A DNA stretch of 36,777 nt, from NCBI RefSeq assembly GCF_004571065.1, contig NZ_SPQN01000045.1, forward strand, positions 1-36,777, written 5' to 3'. The notes beneath the pieces were generated by a model. That model searched no databases. It was not told the DNA's origin and saw nothing but the letters and a program-made list of their open reading frames with translations. This DNA comes from Geodermatophilus sp. DF01-2 (GTDB lineage Bacteria; Actinomycetota; Actinomycetes; Mycobacteriales; Geodermatophilaceae). The translations under genes and the position numbers were made by a program. Below are positions 1-9,302 of the stretch, in pieces. Numbering within the stretch: position 1 is the first letter of the stretch; the number at the start of each line of letters is the position of its first letter.

Positions 1-1
1 C

Positions 2-703
2 GAGCCTGACGGCGTTGGACCCAGGAGACAGCCCCGCACCCCGGAGGTCCGCTCGCTCGTGGCCCAGCTCAACCGCAGGCAGTTGCTCGCCGCCGGCCTC
101 CGGGCCGCGGTGGCCGCCGACCCGCGGGCGCTGCTGGCCCCGCTGCTCGCGCGCGTCGAGCGGCTGGCCGGCGACGAGCGCTACGAGGACGCCGCCGTCC
201 TCCGCGACCGCGTCGCCGTGCTCGTGCGGGCGGTGCGCCGGCGGCAGCGGCTGGAGTCCCTCGCCGCGGTGGCCGAGCTGGTCCTCGCCCGTCCGGACGG
301 CGCGGGCGGCTGGCAGCTGTCCGTCGTCCGCCGCGGCCGGCTGGTGGCGGCCGGGTGCGCGGCCCGCGGCAGCTCGGTCCGGGCCACGCTCGAGGGTCTG
401 TTCACCACGGCCGAGACGCCGCTGGGCCCGGACGGCGAGCTGGCCGCCTCGGTGGACGAGACCGAGCTGGTGCTGCGCTGGATGGAGAAGCCCGGCACCC
501 GGCTGGTGCAGGTGGACGGGACGCTGGCCTGCCCGGTCCCCGGCACCGGCGGCTACACCGACTTCCTCGACCGGGCGGAGGCCGGCCGCGCCGGCCGGGA
601 CCCGTTCGCCGACGACCGCCCCCTGGGCACCCGCGCGCGCCCCGAGCGGCTCTCCCGCGGACCGGCCGGGTCGGCGGCACCCCGGCTAGCATCGCCGGCG
701 TGA
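2..703 (+). CDS. DEDDh exonuclease / UvrC-like fusion protein, C-terminal part (5' end outside window)
   Basis: The frame is open from base 2 to the TGA at 701-703, so the gene enters from the left and only its last ~233 codons are present. The segment contains a UVR-like helical pair (RVERLAGDERYEDAAVLRDRV) followed by a mixed alpha/beta region, as found at the C-terminus of actinobacterial proteins that fuse a DnaQ-type DEDDh 3'-5' exonuclease to a UvrC-like GIY-YIG region (M. tuberculosis Rv2191 type). Neither the exonuclease nor the nuclease motifs are visible here, so the assignment rests on the UVR-like segment and on synteny with trpD and ctaE. The family is thought to act in DNA repair or proofreading. 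Its stop codon overlaps the GTG start of the next gene by 2 bases. Confidence 0.7.
   Translation, partial: EPDGVGPRRQPRTPEVRSLVAQLNRRQLLAAGLRAAVAADPRALLAPLLARVERLAGDERYEDAAVLRDRVAVLVRAVRRRQRLESLAAVAELVLARPDGAGGWQLSVVRRGRLVAAGCAARGSSVRATLEGLFTTAETPLGPDGELAASVDETELVLRWMEKPGTRLVQVDGTLACPVPGTGGYTDFLDRAEAGRAGRDPFADDRPLGTRARPERLSRGPAGSAAPRLASPA
687..692 (+). promoter_or_regulatory. -10 box (TAGCAT) of a probable leaderless transcript
   Basis: TAGCAT fits TANNNT and lies 7 nt before the GTG at 700, the spacing expected when transcription begins at the start codon. It lies inside the end of the upstream gene, giving the RAM gene its own promoter. No convincing -35 was seen. Confidence 0.5.
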
Positions 704-987
704 TCACCGCCATCGTCATGATCGACGCGGCCACCGACGCGATCCCGGAGGTGGCCGAGGCCGTCGCCGACCTCGACGGCGTGAGCGAGGTCTACTCCGT
801 CGCCGGCGCCGTCGACCTCATCGCCGTCGTGCGGGTCCGCGAGTTCGAGCAGATCGCCGAGGTCGTGGCGGGGCGGATCAACAAGGTGCCCGGCGTGCGG
901 GAGACCGACACCCACATCGCCTTCCGCGCCTACTCCCGGCACGACCTCGAGGCGGCGTTCTCGATCGGCTTCGACTCCGCCGACTGA
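700..987 (+). CDS. Stand-alone Lrp/AsnC ligand-binding (RAM) domain protein
   Basis: A 95-residue protein made only of the alpha/beta RAM domain that senses amino acids in Lrp/AsnC regulators: ITAIVMIDAATDAIPEVAEAV, then GVSEVYSVAGAVDLIAVVRV and VPGVRETDTHIAF. There is no helix-turn-helix, so it cannot bind DNA as Lrp does. Such small proteins usually form ring oligomers; their ligand and role are generally unknown. The GTG start overlaps the upstream TGA, and a TAGCAT box 7 nt upstream suggests leaderless expression. It converges on trpD across a family A hairpin repeat. Domain assignment is secure; function is not. Confidence 0.85.
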   Translation: MITAIVMIDAATDAIPEVAEAVADLDGVSEVYSVAGAVDLIAVVRVREFEQIAEVVAGRINKVPGVRETDTHIAFRAYSRHDLEAAFSIGFDSAD

Positions 988-996
988 CGGCCCCGC

Positions 997-1083
997 TGCA
1001 GGGTCCCGCCCCCGTCCAGGGCACCGCCCCGAGCGAGGGCGGGGAGGACGGGGTCCTTTACGAGTGGCGGGTGGCAGGGGGTC
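997..1083. repeat. Family A hairpin repeat (copy A1) plus a right half-copy
   Basis: Arms CCCCGTCC (1010-1017) and GGACGGGG (1046-1053) pair over 8 bp, with an inner ACCGCCC/GGGCGGG stem, and the right arm is followed by the family hallmark GGTCCTT. 1061-1083 looks like a second right half ending GGGTCCTT. The element sits between convergent genes and could terminate both. A copy with identical arms is at 35558-35606. Confidence 0.75.
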
Positions 1084-1088
1084 CTTGA

Positions 1089-2144
1089 TCAGCTCCGCAG
1101 CGAGCGACTCACCGACGCCCAGTGCCCGAGCAGCGCGGCCGCACGACCGTCGTCGACCGCCGCCGCTGCGCGCGCCATCGCGGCGGACAGCGCGTCGTGC
1201 AGCCGCTCGGCCCGCTCGTCGAAGGCGGCCAGCGCGGCCGCGGCGTTGAGCAGCACCGCGTCCCGCACCGGCCCCGGCTCCCCGTCCACGACCCGGCGGA
1301 AGACGTCGGCGTTGAACGCCGGGTCCCCACCGCGCAGCGCGTCGGCCGGGGAGAGCGGGACGCCGAGGGCGGCAGGGTCCACGCGGTCAGGCACGACCTC
1401 GCCGTCGCGCACCACCCAGGCCGAGGACGTCGTCGCGGTGGTGAGCTCGTCGAGGCCGTCGTCGCCGCGGAACACCAGCGCCCGTGTCCCCCGCCGGGCC
1501 AGCACCTCGGCCAGCACCGGGGCCATGCGGGCGTCGGCGCAGCCGATCGCCGCCGCGGCCGGGCGCGCCGGGTTGGCCAGCGGGCCGAGGAAGTTGAAGA
1601 CGGTGCCGATGCCCATCTCCCGGCGTGGGACGGCGGTGTGCCGGAAGCCCGGGTGGAAGACCGGCGCGAAGAAGAAGCCGATGCCGGCCTCGGCGACGCA
1701 GCGCGCCACCGCCGGTGCCGGCAGGTCGATGACCACCCCGAGCGCCTCCAGCACGTCCGCGGCCCCGGAGGACGACGACGCCGCCCGGTTGCCGTGCTTG
1801 GCGACCGGCACCCCCGCCGCGGCGGTGACGACCGCGGCCATCGTGGAGATGTTGACCGTGTGCGCGCCGTCGCCGCCGGTGCCGACGATGTCGACGCAGG
1901 CCAGCGGCAGCTCCACGGGGGTGGCCCGCTCGAGCATCGTCTCGGTGAGGCCGGCAACCTCGGCCGCCGACTCCCCCTTCGCGCGCAGTGCCACGGCGAA
2001 GGCGGCGACCTGGGCGGGGGTCGCCTCACCGGCCATGACCTCGCGCATCGCCCAGGCGGTGTCTGCGGCGGAGAGGTCCTCCCGCGCCAGCAGACGGGTG
2101 AGCAGCGCCGGCCAGGTGGGCCCGCCGGTGGTGCGTGCGCTCAC
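1089..2144 (-). CDS. trpD: Anthranilate phosphoribosyltransferase
   Basis: A 351-residue protein of normal family length. TrpD transfers phosphoribose from PRPP to anthranilate, the second committed step of tryptophan synthesis, in the cytosol. Diagnostic motifs are [18 protein letters not shown] (PRPP-binding GTGGD and NIST), [23 protein letters not shown], and the [13 protein letters not shown] segment. The GTG start is chosen because it overlaps the TGA of the upstream receiver-like gene by 4 bases (GTGA), implying translational coupling. No other trp genes are nearby, as in mycobacteria, where trpD also sits alone next to ctaE. It ends beside family A repeats, which probably supply the terminator. 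Confidence 0.95.
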   Translation of the reverse strand: MSARTTGGPTWPALLTRLLAREDLSAADTAWAMREVMAGEATPAQVAAFAVALRAKGESAAEVAGLTETMLERATPVELPLACVDIVGTGGDGAHTVNISTMAAVVTAAAGVPVAKHGNRAASSSSGAADVLEALGVVIDLPAPAVARCVAEAGIGFFFAPVFHPGFRHTAVPRREMGIGTVFNFLGPLANPARPAAAAIGCADARMAPVLAEVLARRGTRALVFRGDDGLDELTTATTSSAWVVRDGEVVPDRVDPAALGVPLSPADALRGGDPAFNADVFRRVVDGEPGPVRDAVLLNAAAALAAFDERAERLHDALSAAMARAAAAVDDGRAAALLGHWASVSRSLRS

Positions 2145-2557
2145 CGGGCGACCGGGCGACGCCCCACCCGGTCGCGCAGCAGGTCGGCGACGACGGCAGG
2201 GGCGGTCAGCGGGTCGACCGGGAAGGGCAGCGTGGCGTCGGCCTGCGACCAGTGCGCCAGCCAGCGGTCGGGCTGGCGGGCGATGAGGACGCACAGCGCC
2301 GGACGGTCGGCCAACTCGACGGTGAGCTGACGGGCCAGCGCCAGGCCGCCGGTCGGCTGGGCCTCGCCGTCCAGGATGCAAAGGTCCACGCCGCCGCCGT
2401 CCACGGTGTCGACGACGTCCTCCCCGGTGGTGCACTCCAGCCAGGTGAGGGGACCCACGTCGGCCGCCGGACGGCGGCCCACCGCGGTGCGCACGGCGGC
2501 CCGCACCTCGGGCCGGGAGCTGTAGACCAGGACGGTGGCCGGGGCGGCGTCACTCAC
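2141..2557 (-). CDS. Degenerate response-regulator receiver domain protein
   Basis: A 138-residue single-domain protein with receiver fold features: strand 1 VLVYSS, strand 3 [15 protein letters not shown] with a candidate phosphoacceptor Asp63, and a final [20 protein letters not shown] helix. The acidic pair that binds Mg2+ at the end of strand 1 is replaced by Ser13-Ser14, and the conserved Lys before the strand-5 Pro is Phe112. Normal phosphorelay chemistry is therefore doubtful; I infer a pseudo-receiver used for protein interaction. There is no output domain. It overlaps trpD by 4 bases and is divergent from ctaE with about 120 bp between. Start GTG at 2557 is the first that gives a complete strand 1. 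Confidence 0.7.
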   Translation of the reverse strand: MSDAAPATVLVYSSRPEVRAAVRTAVGRRPAADVGPLTWLECTTGEDVVDTVDGGGVDLCILDGEAQPTGGLALARQLTVELADRPALCVLIARQPDRWLAHWSQADATLPFPVDPLTAPAVVADLLRDRVGRRPVAR

Positions 2558-2677
2558 GGCGCCGAGCGTAGTGGCTGGGGCGGCGCTGACCAGGCACCCC
2601 GGGGTCTCGGTCTCGAGGAGGTCACGGCGCCGCGACGCCATCCCACCCGCGGTCGTGACCTTGCCGGGAGCGATGCC

Positions 2678-3301
2678 ATGATGGGCCTCGTGACAACGGC
2701 TCCCGTGGCGAGCGGCACCTTCGACACCTCCCGGGTGCACTCCCTGACCCGACCGAACCTGGTGAGCGTCGGCACGATCATCTGGCTCTCCAGCGAGCTG
2801 ATGTTCTTCGCCGGCCTGTTCGCCATGTACTTCACGGCGCGCGCCCGGGCCACCGAGGGGTGGCCGCCGGAGCCGACGCACCTGAACGTCCCGTACGCGC
2901 TGGTCGTCACGCTGATCCTGGTCGCGTCCTCGGTGACCTGCCAGCTGGGCGTCTTCGCCGCCGAGCAGGGCAACGTCTACGGCCTCCGACGCTGGTTCAC
3001 GATCACCTTCGTGATGGGCCTGGCCTTCGTCCTCGGTCAGGGCTACGAGTACATCGAGCTGGTGCACGACGGCACCACGATCTCCTCGAGCACCTACGGG
3101 TCGGTCTTCTACCTCACCACGGGATTCCACGGCCTCCACGTCATCGGTGGCCTCGTCGCCTTCGTCTACCTGCTCATCCGGTCCACCATGGGCCGCTTCA
3201 CGCCGGCGCAGGCGACCGCGGCCATCGTGGTCTCCTACTACTGGCACTTCGTCGACGTCGTGTGGATCGGGCTGTTCACCACGATCTACTTCATCCGCTA
3301 G
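2678..3301 (+). CDS. ctaE: Cytochrome aa3 oxidase subunit III
   Basis: A 207-residue integral membrane subunit of the aa3-type cytochrome c oxidase. The sequence follows mycobacterial CtaE closely: [69 protein letters not shown] and [15 protein letters not shown], with five predicted membrane helices. The HFVDVVW motif near the end is a family signature. Start ATG 2678 is preferred because GGGAG (2666-2670) lies 7 nt upstream; ATG 2681 and GTG 2690 are alternatives. It opens the ctaE-qcrC-qcrA-qcrB operon, so oxidase and bc1 subunits are made together as expected for the actinobacterial supercomplex. Confidence 0.96.
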   Translation: MMGLVTTAPVASGTFDTSRVHSLTRPNLVSVGTIIWLSSELMFFAGLFAMYFTARARATEGWPPEPTHLNVPYALVVTLILVASSVTCQLGVFAAEQGNVYGLRRWFTITFVMGLAFVLGQGYEYIELVHDGTTISSSTYGSVFYLTTGFHGLHVIGGLVAFVYLLIRSTMGRFTPAQATAAIVVSYYWHFVDVVWIGLFTTIYFIR

Positions 3302-3308
3302 GAAAACG

Positions 3309-4211
3309 GTGTCCTCTGTGAATCCGCAGTCCGACGCCCCCTCCGACGAGGGAGCGCCCCGCGGCCGCCGCCGCTGCGGCCGCCGCCGCTGGTCCCGCCG
3401 TCCGGCCGACGGGTCCCCCGCCGCCGCGGCCCGCGCCCGGCGCCGCTCCAAGCAGCGCCGTCGTGTCGCCAACGTGGCCGGCCTGATGGCCGCCCTGGTG
3501 CTCACCGGGACGCTCTACTCGGCGCTCTCCCCGGCCCAGGCGACCGAGGAGAGCGCGACCACCGAGTCCGCCGCCGAGGCCGCCGGCCGCGAACTGTACG
3601 AGCGCAGCTGCATCACCTGCCACGGGGAGAACCTCGAGGGCGTGCCCACCCGCGGGCCCTCGCTGATCGGCGTCGGTGAGGCGGCCGTCTACTTCCAGGT
3701 GCACACCGGGCGCATGCCGCTGGCCCGCCAGGAGGCCGACGCCCCGGACAAGCCGGCCGTGTTCTCCGACGAGGAGATCGACCAGCTCATGGCCTACGTC
3801 CAGGCCAACGGCGGCGGCCCCACCCTGCCCTCCGGTGACCTGCGCGACGGGGACCTGGCCGAGGGCGGGGAGCTGTTCCGGCTCAACTGCGCGCAGTGCC
3901 ACAACTTCGTCGGGCAGGGCGGCGCTCTCTCCTCGGGCAAGGCCGCGCCCAGCATCGAGGGCGCCAACGACCTGGAGATCTACACCGCAATGCTGAGTGG
4001 CCCGGCCAACATGCCGGTCTTCGGGGACAACCAGCTGACCCCCGAGGAGAAGCGCTCCATCATCAACTACGTCCAGACGATCGACGCCCAGGCCGACCCG
4101 GGCGGCTTCGGCATCGGACGGATCGGCCCGGTCGCCGAGGGGATCGTGGTCTGGCTGGTCGGTATCGCCGCGCTGCTGTTCGGCATCTTCTGGATGGGGA
4201 GCAAGGCGTGA
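3309..4211 (+). CDS. qcrC: Diheme cytochrome c subunit of the bcc complex
   Basis: A 300-residue membrane-anchored cytochrome c that passes electrons from the Rieske centre to CtaC inside the bcc-aa3 supercomplex, replacing soluble cytochrome c. Two CxxCH haem sites are present: CITCH (101-105) and CAQCH (194-198). A very arginine-rich N-terminus (about 18-52) precedes an anchor helix near 54-75, and a second helix spans about 277-296. Motifs such as GPSLIGVGEAAVYFQVHTGRMP and GGALSSGKAAPS are typical. The GTG at 3309 is 7 nt after the ctaE stop with AGGA overlapping that stop; GTG 3318 is an alternative. The N-terminal Arg-rich stretch looks longer than in mycobacteria. Confidence 0.95.
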   Translation: MSSVNPQSDAPSDEGAPRGRRRCGRRRWSRRPADGSPAAAARARRRSKQRRRVANVAGLMAALVLTGTLYSALSPAQATEESATTESAAEAAGRELYERSCITCHGENLEGVPTRGPSLIGVGEAAVYFQVHTGRMPLARQEADAPDKPAVFSDEEIDQLMAYVQANGGGPTLPSGDLRDGDLAEGGELFRLNCAQCHNFVGQGGALSSGKAAPSIEGANDLEIYTAMLSGPANMPVFGDNQLTPEEKRSIINYVQTIDAQADPGGFGIGRIGPVAEGIVVWLVGIAALLFGIFWMGSKA

Positions 4212-4276
4212 GCACCCGCATCCACACCGCAGCACCGAGGACGCCGACGACGCTCGTCGGCGAGGAGGCAGCGTGA
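4208..4276 (+). CDS. Possible 22-codon coupling ORF between qcrC and qcrA
   Basis: A GTG at 4208-4210 overlaps the qcrC TGA (4209-4211), and the frame stays open for 22 codons to a TGA at 4274-4276 that overlaps the qcrA GTG start (4273-4275). Both junctions are therefore GTGA. The peptide (starting VSTRIHTAAP) has no recognisable domain. It would let ribosomes move from qcrC to qcrA without a break, although qcrA also has its own GAGGAGG-like site at 4262-4268, which lies inside this ORF. It may be coincidental. Confidence 0.35.
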   Translation: MSTRIHTAAPRTPTTLVGEEAA

Positions 4277-5388
4277 CCACGCGCGAGACCCACCCCGGCA
4301 CGGCCGGCGGTTCCACCGGCCCGGCAGCCCACGGCGGGCCGGACGCGGACTACACCCCCGAGCAGCTAGCGGCGATGCCCCGTGAGGAGCTCGACCGCCT
4401 GGGCGCCCAGTACGACAACGTCGAGGTTCTGCACGTCGACCCCGGTCCCGAGCCGGGCTCCCCTGTCGAGAAGCGCGCCGTCCGCCAGGTCGGGCTGACC
4501 TTCGCCCTCGCCGGGCTGGCCGCGCTCGCCTTCGTCGTCGTCTACGTGGGTTCCGGCTGGTTCCTCCCCGACTGGCAGTGGGAGATCACCGAGAGCGGCT
4601 GGAGCGCGATCTTCACACCGGTGCTCGGTGCGCTCATGGGCCTGTCGCTGACCCTGGTCGGCGTCGGCCTGGTGCTCTACACCAAGAAGCTCCTGCCGCA
4701 CGAGACCGCGGTACAGGACGTGCACCACGCCTCGCACTTCGACCAGGTCACCACCGGCGCCACCCTCGTCGGCGGCCTGCACAGCAGCGGCCTGGCCCGG
4801 CGCAAGCTGATCACCCGCTCGCTGGTCTTCATGGGCGGCGGCCTGGGCCTGATGCTCCTCATGCCGCTCGGCGGCCTGATCCGCAACCCCAACACCGGCG
4901 ACCCGCTGGGCACCACCCCCTGGGCCGAAGGCGTGCGCCTGCTGCGGAACGACGGCAGCCCCATCCGGCCCGGCGACCAGCAGCCCGGCTCGCTGGAGAC
5001 GGTCTTCCCCGCGGTGCCCGGCGGCAACACCGTCGAGAACGCCGACGCCGCGACGATGCTCATCCGGCTGCGGCCCGAGCAGGTGGAGGAGAACCGACCG
5101 CTCGAGGGCCAGGAGAACTTCGGCTACGGCGACTACGTGGCCTACTCCAAGATCTGCACGCACGCCGGCTGCCCGGTCTCGCTGTACGAGCAGGAGACCA
5201 GCCGCCTCCTGTGCCCGTGCCACCAGTCGCAGTTCGACGTGACGCAGGGAGCCAAGCCCATCTTCGGCCCGGCCACCCGCCCGCTGCCCCAGCTGCCGAT
5301 CACGGTCGACGACGAGGGCTACTTCGTGGCGCGTAGTGACTACATTGAGGCCGTTGGCCCCACCTACTGGAACCGGGAGCGCATCTGA
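4273..5388 (+). CDS. qcrA: Rieske iron-sulfur subunit of the bcc complex
   Basis: A 371-residue Rieske protein of the actinobacterial type with three N-terminal membrane helices (about 72-92, 112-136, 181-203) rather than one. The C-terminal domain carries the [2Fe-2S] motifs CTHAGC (295-300) and CPCHQ (314-318); C295, H297, C314 and H317 are the expected ligands, and C300/C316 the structural disulfide. It takes the first electron from menaquinol at the Qo site and passes it to QcrC. The GTG start has a GAGGAGG-like ribosome site 4-5 nt upstream. Its TGA overlaps the qcrB ATG by one base (TGATG), so the two are translationally coupled. Confidence 0.96.
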   Translation: MTTRETHPGTAGGSTGPAAHGGPDADYTPEQLAAMPREELDRLGAQYDNVEVLHVDPGPEPGSPVEKRAVRQVGLTFALAGLAALAFVVVYVGSGWFLPDWQWEITESGWSAIFTPVLGALMGLSLTLVGVGLVLYTKKLLPHETAVQDVHHASHFDQVTTGATLVGGLHSSGLARRKLITRSLVFMGGGLGLMLLMPLGGLIRNPNTGDPLGTTPWAEGVRLLRNDGSPIRPGDQQPGSLETVFPAVPGGNTVENADAATMLIRLRPEQVEENRPLEGQENFGYGDYVAYSKICTHAGCPVSLYEQETSRLLCPCHQSQFDVTQGAKPIFGPATRPLPQLPITVDDEGYFVARSDYIEAVGPTYWNRERI

Positions 5389-7052
5389 TGGCTCGCACCG
5401 CCACGGCGCCGGGTGTCCCGACCACACGGCTGGGCAAGACCGCACAGGAATTCGACGACCGTCTGATCGTGTCCGGCCCCCTGCGCCGGACGCTGAACAA
5501 GGTCTTCCCCGACCACTGGTCGTTCCTGCTCGGTGAGATCGCGCTCTACTCCTTCGTCATCCTGCTGCTGTCGGGCACCTACCTGACGTTCTTCTACGAC
5601 GCCTCCCTGCGCCATGTCACCTACGAGGGCATCTACGCGCCGCTGCGCGGCGTGGAGATGTCGGCGGCCTACGACTCCACCCTGTACCTGTCGTTCGACG
5701 TCCGCGGCGGCCTGTTCATGCGGCAGCTGCACCACTGGGCGGCCCTGCTGTTCGTCGCCTCGATCGTCGTCCACCTGCTGCGCATCTTCTTCACCGGCGC
5801 TTTCCGGCGGCCGCGGGAGACCAACTGGCTGATCGGCGCAGCGCTGCTGATCCTGGCCATCGCCGAGGGCTTCGCCGGCTACTCGCTGCCCGACGACCTG
5901 CTGTCCGGCACCGGCCTGCGCATCATGTCGGCGATCATCCTGTCCATCCCGGTGATCGGGACGTGGGCGCACTGGGCGGTGTTCAACGGCGACTACGTCG
6001 GCGAATTCATCATCGGACGCCTCTACATCGCCCACGTGCTGCTGATCCCGGCGATCATGCTCGGCCTCATCGCCGTCCACCTGCTCATCCTGGTCAAGCA
6101 GAAGCACACCCAGTTCCCCGGCCCGGGGCGGACCGAGCACAACGTGGTCGGCAACCGGCTCTTCCCCACCTTCGCCGGCAAGGCGGGTGGCCTGTTCTTC
6201 ATCGTGTTCGGCGCCTGCGCCGCGCTCGGTGGCCTGGTGCAGATCAACCCGGTGTGGCTGTGGGGCCCGTACAACCCGGCCCAGGTCTCGGCCGCGTCCC
6301 AGCCCGACTGGTACGTCATGTGGCTCGACGGGTCGACGCGACTGTTCCCGGCCTGGGACATCAACCTGCCGGGTGACTACACGATCCCGGCGCTGTTCTG
6401 GCCGACCGTGGTGCTGCCGGGGATCATCTTCACGATCCTCTTCGCCTATCCCGCCATCGAGCGGAAGCTCACCCGGGACACCGCCTCGCACCACCTGCTG
6501 CAGCGTCCCCGCGACGTGCCGGTGCGGACCTCGTTGGGCGTCATGGCGATCGCCTTCTACGTCGTCCTGATGTTCTCCGGGGCCAACGACGTGATTGCGG
6601 AGAAGTTCGACATCAGCCTCAACGCGATGACCTGGGCCGGCCGCATCGGGCTGATCATCCTCCCGCCGATCGCCTACGTGCTCACCTACCGGATCTGCCT
6701 CGGGCTGCAGAAGCACGACCGCGAGGTGCTCGAGCACGGTCTCGAGACCGGCGTCATCCGTCGGTTGCCGCACGGCGAGTTCATCGAGGTGCACCAGCCC
6801 CTCGGCCCGGTCGACGAGCACGGCCACGGCCAGCTGGCCTACGGCGGTGCTCCGGTGCCCAAGCGGATGAACCAGGTCGGCGGCGCCCGCCGGGCGATCC
6901 GCGGGTTCTTCAGCCCGATCGAAGAGCCGGCACAGGCCGAGATCGAACAGCGCCGCGAGGAGCACGGCGCAGCCGCTGCGGAGGCCAGCCGGGAGCTCAC
7001 CACGTCCGGTCGCCCCTCGGACGGCGGCCGGCCGCAGGAGCCGCGCGACTGA
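5388..7052 (+). CDS. qcrB: Cytochrome b subunit of the bcc complex
   Basis: A 554-residue cytochrome b holding both b haems and both quinone sites. Candidate haem ligands are H115 and H129 in helix B and H216 and H231 in helix D, all in long hydrophobic helices. The Qo motif reads PDWYVMW (near residue 306), the actinobacterial form of PEWY. A hydrophilic C-terminal tail of over 100 residues follows the last helix, as in mycobacterial QcrB, which is the target of the drug telacebec. It is the last gene of the operon and is followed by a strong hairpin terminator at 7068-7103. Confidence 0.96.
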   Translation: MARTATAPGVPTTRLGKTAQEFDDRLIVSGPLRRTLNKVFPDHWSFLLGEIALYSFVILLLSGTYLTFFYDASLRHVTYEGIYAPLRGVEMSAAYDSTLYLSFDVRGGLFMRQLHHWAALLFVASIVVHLLRIFFTGAFRRPRETNWLIGAALLILAIAEGFAGYSLPDDLLSGTGLRIMSAIILSIPVIGTWAHWAVFNGDYVGEFIIGRLYIAHVLLIPAIMLGLIAVHLLILVKQKHTQFPGPGRTEHNVVGNRLFPTFAGKAGGLFFIVFGACAALGGLVQINPVWLWGPYNPAQVSAASQPDWYVMWLDGSTRLFPAWDINLPGDYTIPALFWPTVVLPGIIFTILFAYPAIERKLTRDTASHHLLQRPRDVPVRTSLGVMAIAFYVVLMFSGANDVIAEKFDISLNAMTWAGRIGLIILPPIAYVLTYRICLGLQKHDREVLEHGLETGVIRRLPHGEFIEVHQPLGPVDEHGHGQLAYGGAPVPKRMNQVGGARRAIRGFFSPIEEPAQAEIEQRREEHGAAAAEASRELTTSGRPSDGGRPQEPRD

Positions 7053-7067
7053 GCCTGTGCCTGGCCG

Positions 7068-7103
7068 GAAGGGCCCCGACGGACAACCCCGTCGGGGCCC
7101 TTC
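7068..7103 (+). terminator. Hairpin terminator after qcrB
   Basis: GAAGGGCCCCGACGG (7068-7082) pairs perfectly with CCGTCGGGGCCCTTC (7089-7103) across a 6-nt loop. No T-run follows, which is common for actinobacterial terminators. Confidence 0.8.
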
Positions 7104-7639
7104 TGCGTCTCCATCCCTGCACCGACACGGCGTCGCCGTCGCCCGCCCCGCGTCGACCTGCCGTCGGCGGTCGCGGCCCTCGGCCGTGGCGCGGCACCCC
7201 GTTCCGTCCCGGCAGCCCGCCGGTGACCCGCGCCGGCCCGATGGGCACCTGACGGGCGCCGGGCCGGCTCGTCGTGCGCCGTCCTCTCGTCACCGCCGTC
7301 CTCCTCAGGCTCCGGGACGGCGGCCGGGCACCGGGGACGGCGACAGCGGCGCCCCTCCGACCTGGACGCGTTGCTCGCACCCACGGACCGAGCTCCCCGG
7401 GGGACCGCCCGACCGGTCGCCCGGCCGGACGCCGGACATCGAGCCGGCGGACGAACGGTCCTGTCCCCGCCGTGCCCCGCGCGAGGGCCGGCCACACGCC
7501 GGCCCCGCACCATGCACCCGCGGCGGCGGGCGGAGTGGCTGACCGCCGGCTGCACGAGGCACGGAGCACTTGGGCCGGACCACGATCCGGGTGGACAGGC
7601 CGGCGGTGAACGGCCCGCAGGCGGTCGTTCCACGAATGC
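7104..7639. other. Intergenic gap between convergent qcrB and ctaF, no gene recognised
   Basis: About 540 bases. Several open frames cross it on both strands, but they are low-complexity Arg/Pro/Gly-rich translations typical of non-coding GC-rich DNA, without a plausible ribosome site or family resemblance. I see no tRNA, repeat copy or promoter. Confidence 0.6.
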
Positions 7640-7675
7640 CGAGGGCCCCTCCCCGCGCGCGGGAAGGGACCCTCG
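7640..7675 (-). terminator. Hairpin terminator after ctaF
   Basis: CGAGGG (7640-7645) pairs with CCCTCG (7670-7675), with further pairing inside (CCCT/AGGG, CCC/GGG) broken by two mismatches and closed by a GCGCGC loop. It lies 16 bp beyond the ctaF stop. Confidence 0.6.
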
Positions 7676-7691
7676 ACAGTGGCGGTACGGC

Positions 7692-8093
7692 TCAGCCGTG
7701 CGCGTTCTGCCCCACGTAGTACTCGAAGAGCAGGCCACCGATGGTGACCAGCAGGGCCGCACCGGCGAGCAGCATGAGCCAGGGGTAGAAGAAGGCCAAC
7801 GCCAGGCCCATCAGACCTGCCGAGAGGGCGATACCGAACGGCCAGTAGCTGCCCGGGCTGAAGAAGCCGAGCTCGCCGGCTCCGTCGGCGATGTCGGCGT
7901 CCTTGCGGTCCTCCGGGCGAGCGTCGATGCGTCGCGAGACGAACCAGAAAAATCCACCGACGAGGAATGTCAGCCCGCCGGAGAGGACCAGCGCGGTGGT
8001 CCCGATCGGCTCACGGGACCAGACCCCGTACACGACGGCCATGACGATGCAGAAGACGCCGATGGCGTTGAAGATGAGCGCTTCGACCTTCAC
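7692..8093 (-). CDS. ctaF: Cytochrome aa3 oxidase subunit IV (actinobacterial type)
   Basis: A 133-residue membrane protein with four hydrophobic helices: VEALIFNAIGVFCIVMAVVY, ALVLSGGLTFLVGGFFWF, PFGIALSAGLMGLALAFF and LMLLAGAALLVTIGGLLF. The central loop with DIADGAGELGFFSPGSYWP is a hallmark of the actinobacterial CtaF family. It is a small accessory subunit of the aa3 oxidase. Start is GTG with GGAGG 8 nt upstream. It follows ctaC by 48 bp on the same strand and probably shares its transcript. Confidence 0.93.
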   Translation of the reverse strand: MKVEALIFNAIGVFCIVMAVVYGVWSREPIGTTALVLSGGLTFLVGGFFWFVSRRIDARPEDRKDADIADGAGELGFFSPGSYWPFGIALSAGLMGLALAFFYPWLMLLAGAALLVTIGGLLFEYYVGQNAHG

Positions 8094-8141
8094 GGCCGTC
8101 CCTCCGACTGCGTGGTGTGCGGTGCGCGGGTGGAGGACACG

Positions 8142-9029
8142 TCAGCCGTCCGCCTGCTGCGCGTCCTCGACCAGGTCGAACGGCGAGGTGCTCTGCGCCA
8201 CTCCCGGCTCGCCGATGCTTTCCAGCGCCTCGAAGGTGCTCAGTCCGGATTCCCGGGCCTCCAGGTAGGCCTCGTACTCGGCCGGCGACACCGCTCGCAC
8301 CTCGAAGTTCATGTAGGCGTGATAGGTGCCGCAGAGCTCGGCGCAGCGACCGACGAAGGCACCCTCCTCCTGGACGACGACCTCGAAGACGTTGTCCACG
8401 CCATTCTCCTGCCCGGGGATGACGTCGAGCTTGAACAGGAAGTCCGGCACCCAGAACGAGTGGATCACGTCGGCGGAGGCGAGCTCGAACCGGACGTTCT
8501 GACCGGTCGGCAGGACGAGGATCGGGATCTCGTCGCTCGTGCCGACCGTCTCGACCGGCTCGCCGTCGGCCCCGGCGGTGTCCGGGTAGACGAACTGCCA
8601 GTTCCACTTGAACGCGTTGACCGCGACGGTGACTTCCGGGTCCTCGCTGCGCTCCTGGACCTCGTTCTGCGTCACGACGGTGAAGAAGAACAGCCCGGCG
8701 ATGATGAGGAACGGGATGATCGTGTAGACGATCTCCAGCGGGAGGTTGTAGGCCGTCTGCTTGGGCAGCTGGTTGCCGCGCTTCTTGTAGCGCAGGATCG
8801 CGAAGAAGATCAGCCCCCACGTGATCGTGCCCACCACGTTGGCAGCGTGTGCCGACCAGAACCACAGGCTGCGCATCGCGTCAGCCTCTTCAGTGACCCC
8901 CTCCGGCCACCCGAAGAAGAGGAAGTTGCGGACCCAGAAGTCGCTGCCGGTGACGTCACATCCGGTGAGGGTGAGTCCTCCCAGGAGACCGAGCGCGGTG
9001 ACCCGCGCGAGCCTGCTGCCTCGAGCCAC
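8142..9029 (-). CDS. ctaC: Cytochrome aa3 oxidase subunit II
   Basis: A 295-residue lipoprotein-anchored CuA subunit that receives electrons from QcrC. The signal sequence ends in a lipobox (LTLTGC, Cys24). Two membrane helices follow (about residues 55-75 and 95-120), then the cupredoxin domain with SADVIHSFWVPDF and the CuA motif GRCAELCGTYHAYM, which supplies two Cys, His, Met and the Glu carbonyl ligand. I chose GTG 9029 because GAGGAGG (plus 9039-9045) is 9 nt upstream and the result is a normal lipoprotein signal; an upstream GTG at 9062 would add 11 residues. It is transcribed toward ctaF, and away from the membrane-protein gene at 9316 across about 290 bp. Confidence 0.93.
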   Translation of the reverse strand: MARGSRLARVTALGLLGGLTLTGCDVTGSDFWVRNFLFFGWPEGVTEEADAMRSLWFWSAHAANVVGTITWGLIFFAILRYKKRGNQLPKQTAYNLPLEIVYTIIPFLIIAGLFFFTVVTQNEVQERSEDPEVTVAVNAFKWNWQFVYPDTAGADGEPVETVGTSDEIPILVLPTGQNVRFELASADVIHSFWVPDFLFKLDVIPGQENGVDNVFEVVVQEEGAFVGRCAELCGTYHAYMNFEVRAVSPAEYEAYLEARESGLSTFEALESIGEPGVAQSTSPFDLVEDAQQADG

Positions 9030-9302
9030 TGCTCGCTGCCTCCTCGTCCTCGTCCGGTGCACCGGACGGTCTTCCCGGCGGGCCCTCAGCCGGTGCCCGG
9101 CGGACGGCGCCTGTGCCGACCACAGTCTGCGGCGAGACTAGCCGACCCCGCTCGGCGGCCGACCACCGGAGATGCGGCACCGGCGGGTCGTGCCGCCGGG
9201 CGGCCGGACGGTGCGCCGCCCGCCCGCTCCGGACGGCAGCCGGGAGCGGTGGGGCACGGTGAGCCCCCTCACCGCTGGGCACTCTGCGGGGGCACCGCCG
9301 GT

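Noticed and set aside
7057-7569. Open frames between qcrB and ctaF on both strands
   Set aside because: Pro/Arg/Gly-rich translation, no ribosome site, no family resemblance; typical random open frames in GC-rich DNA.
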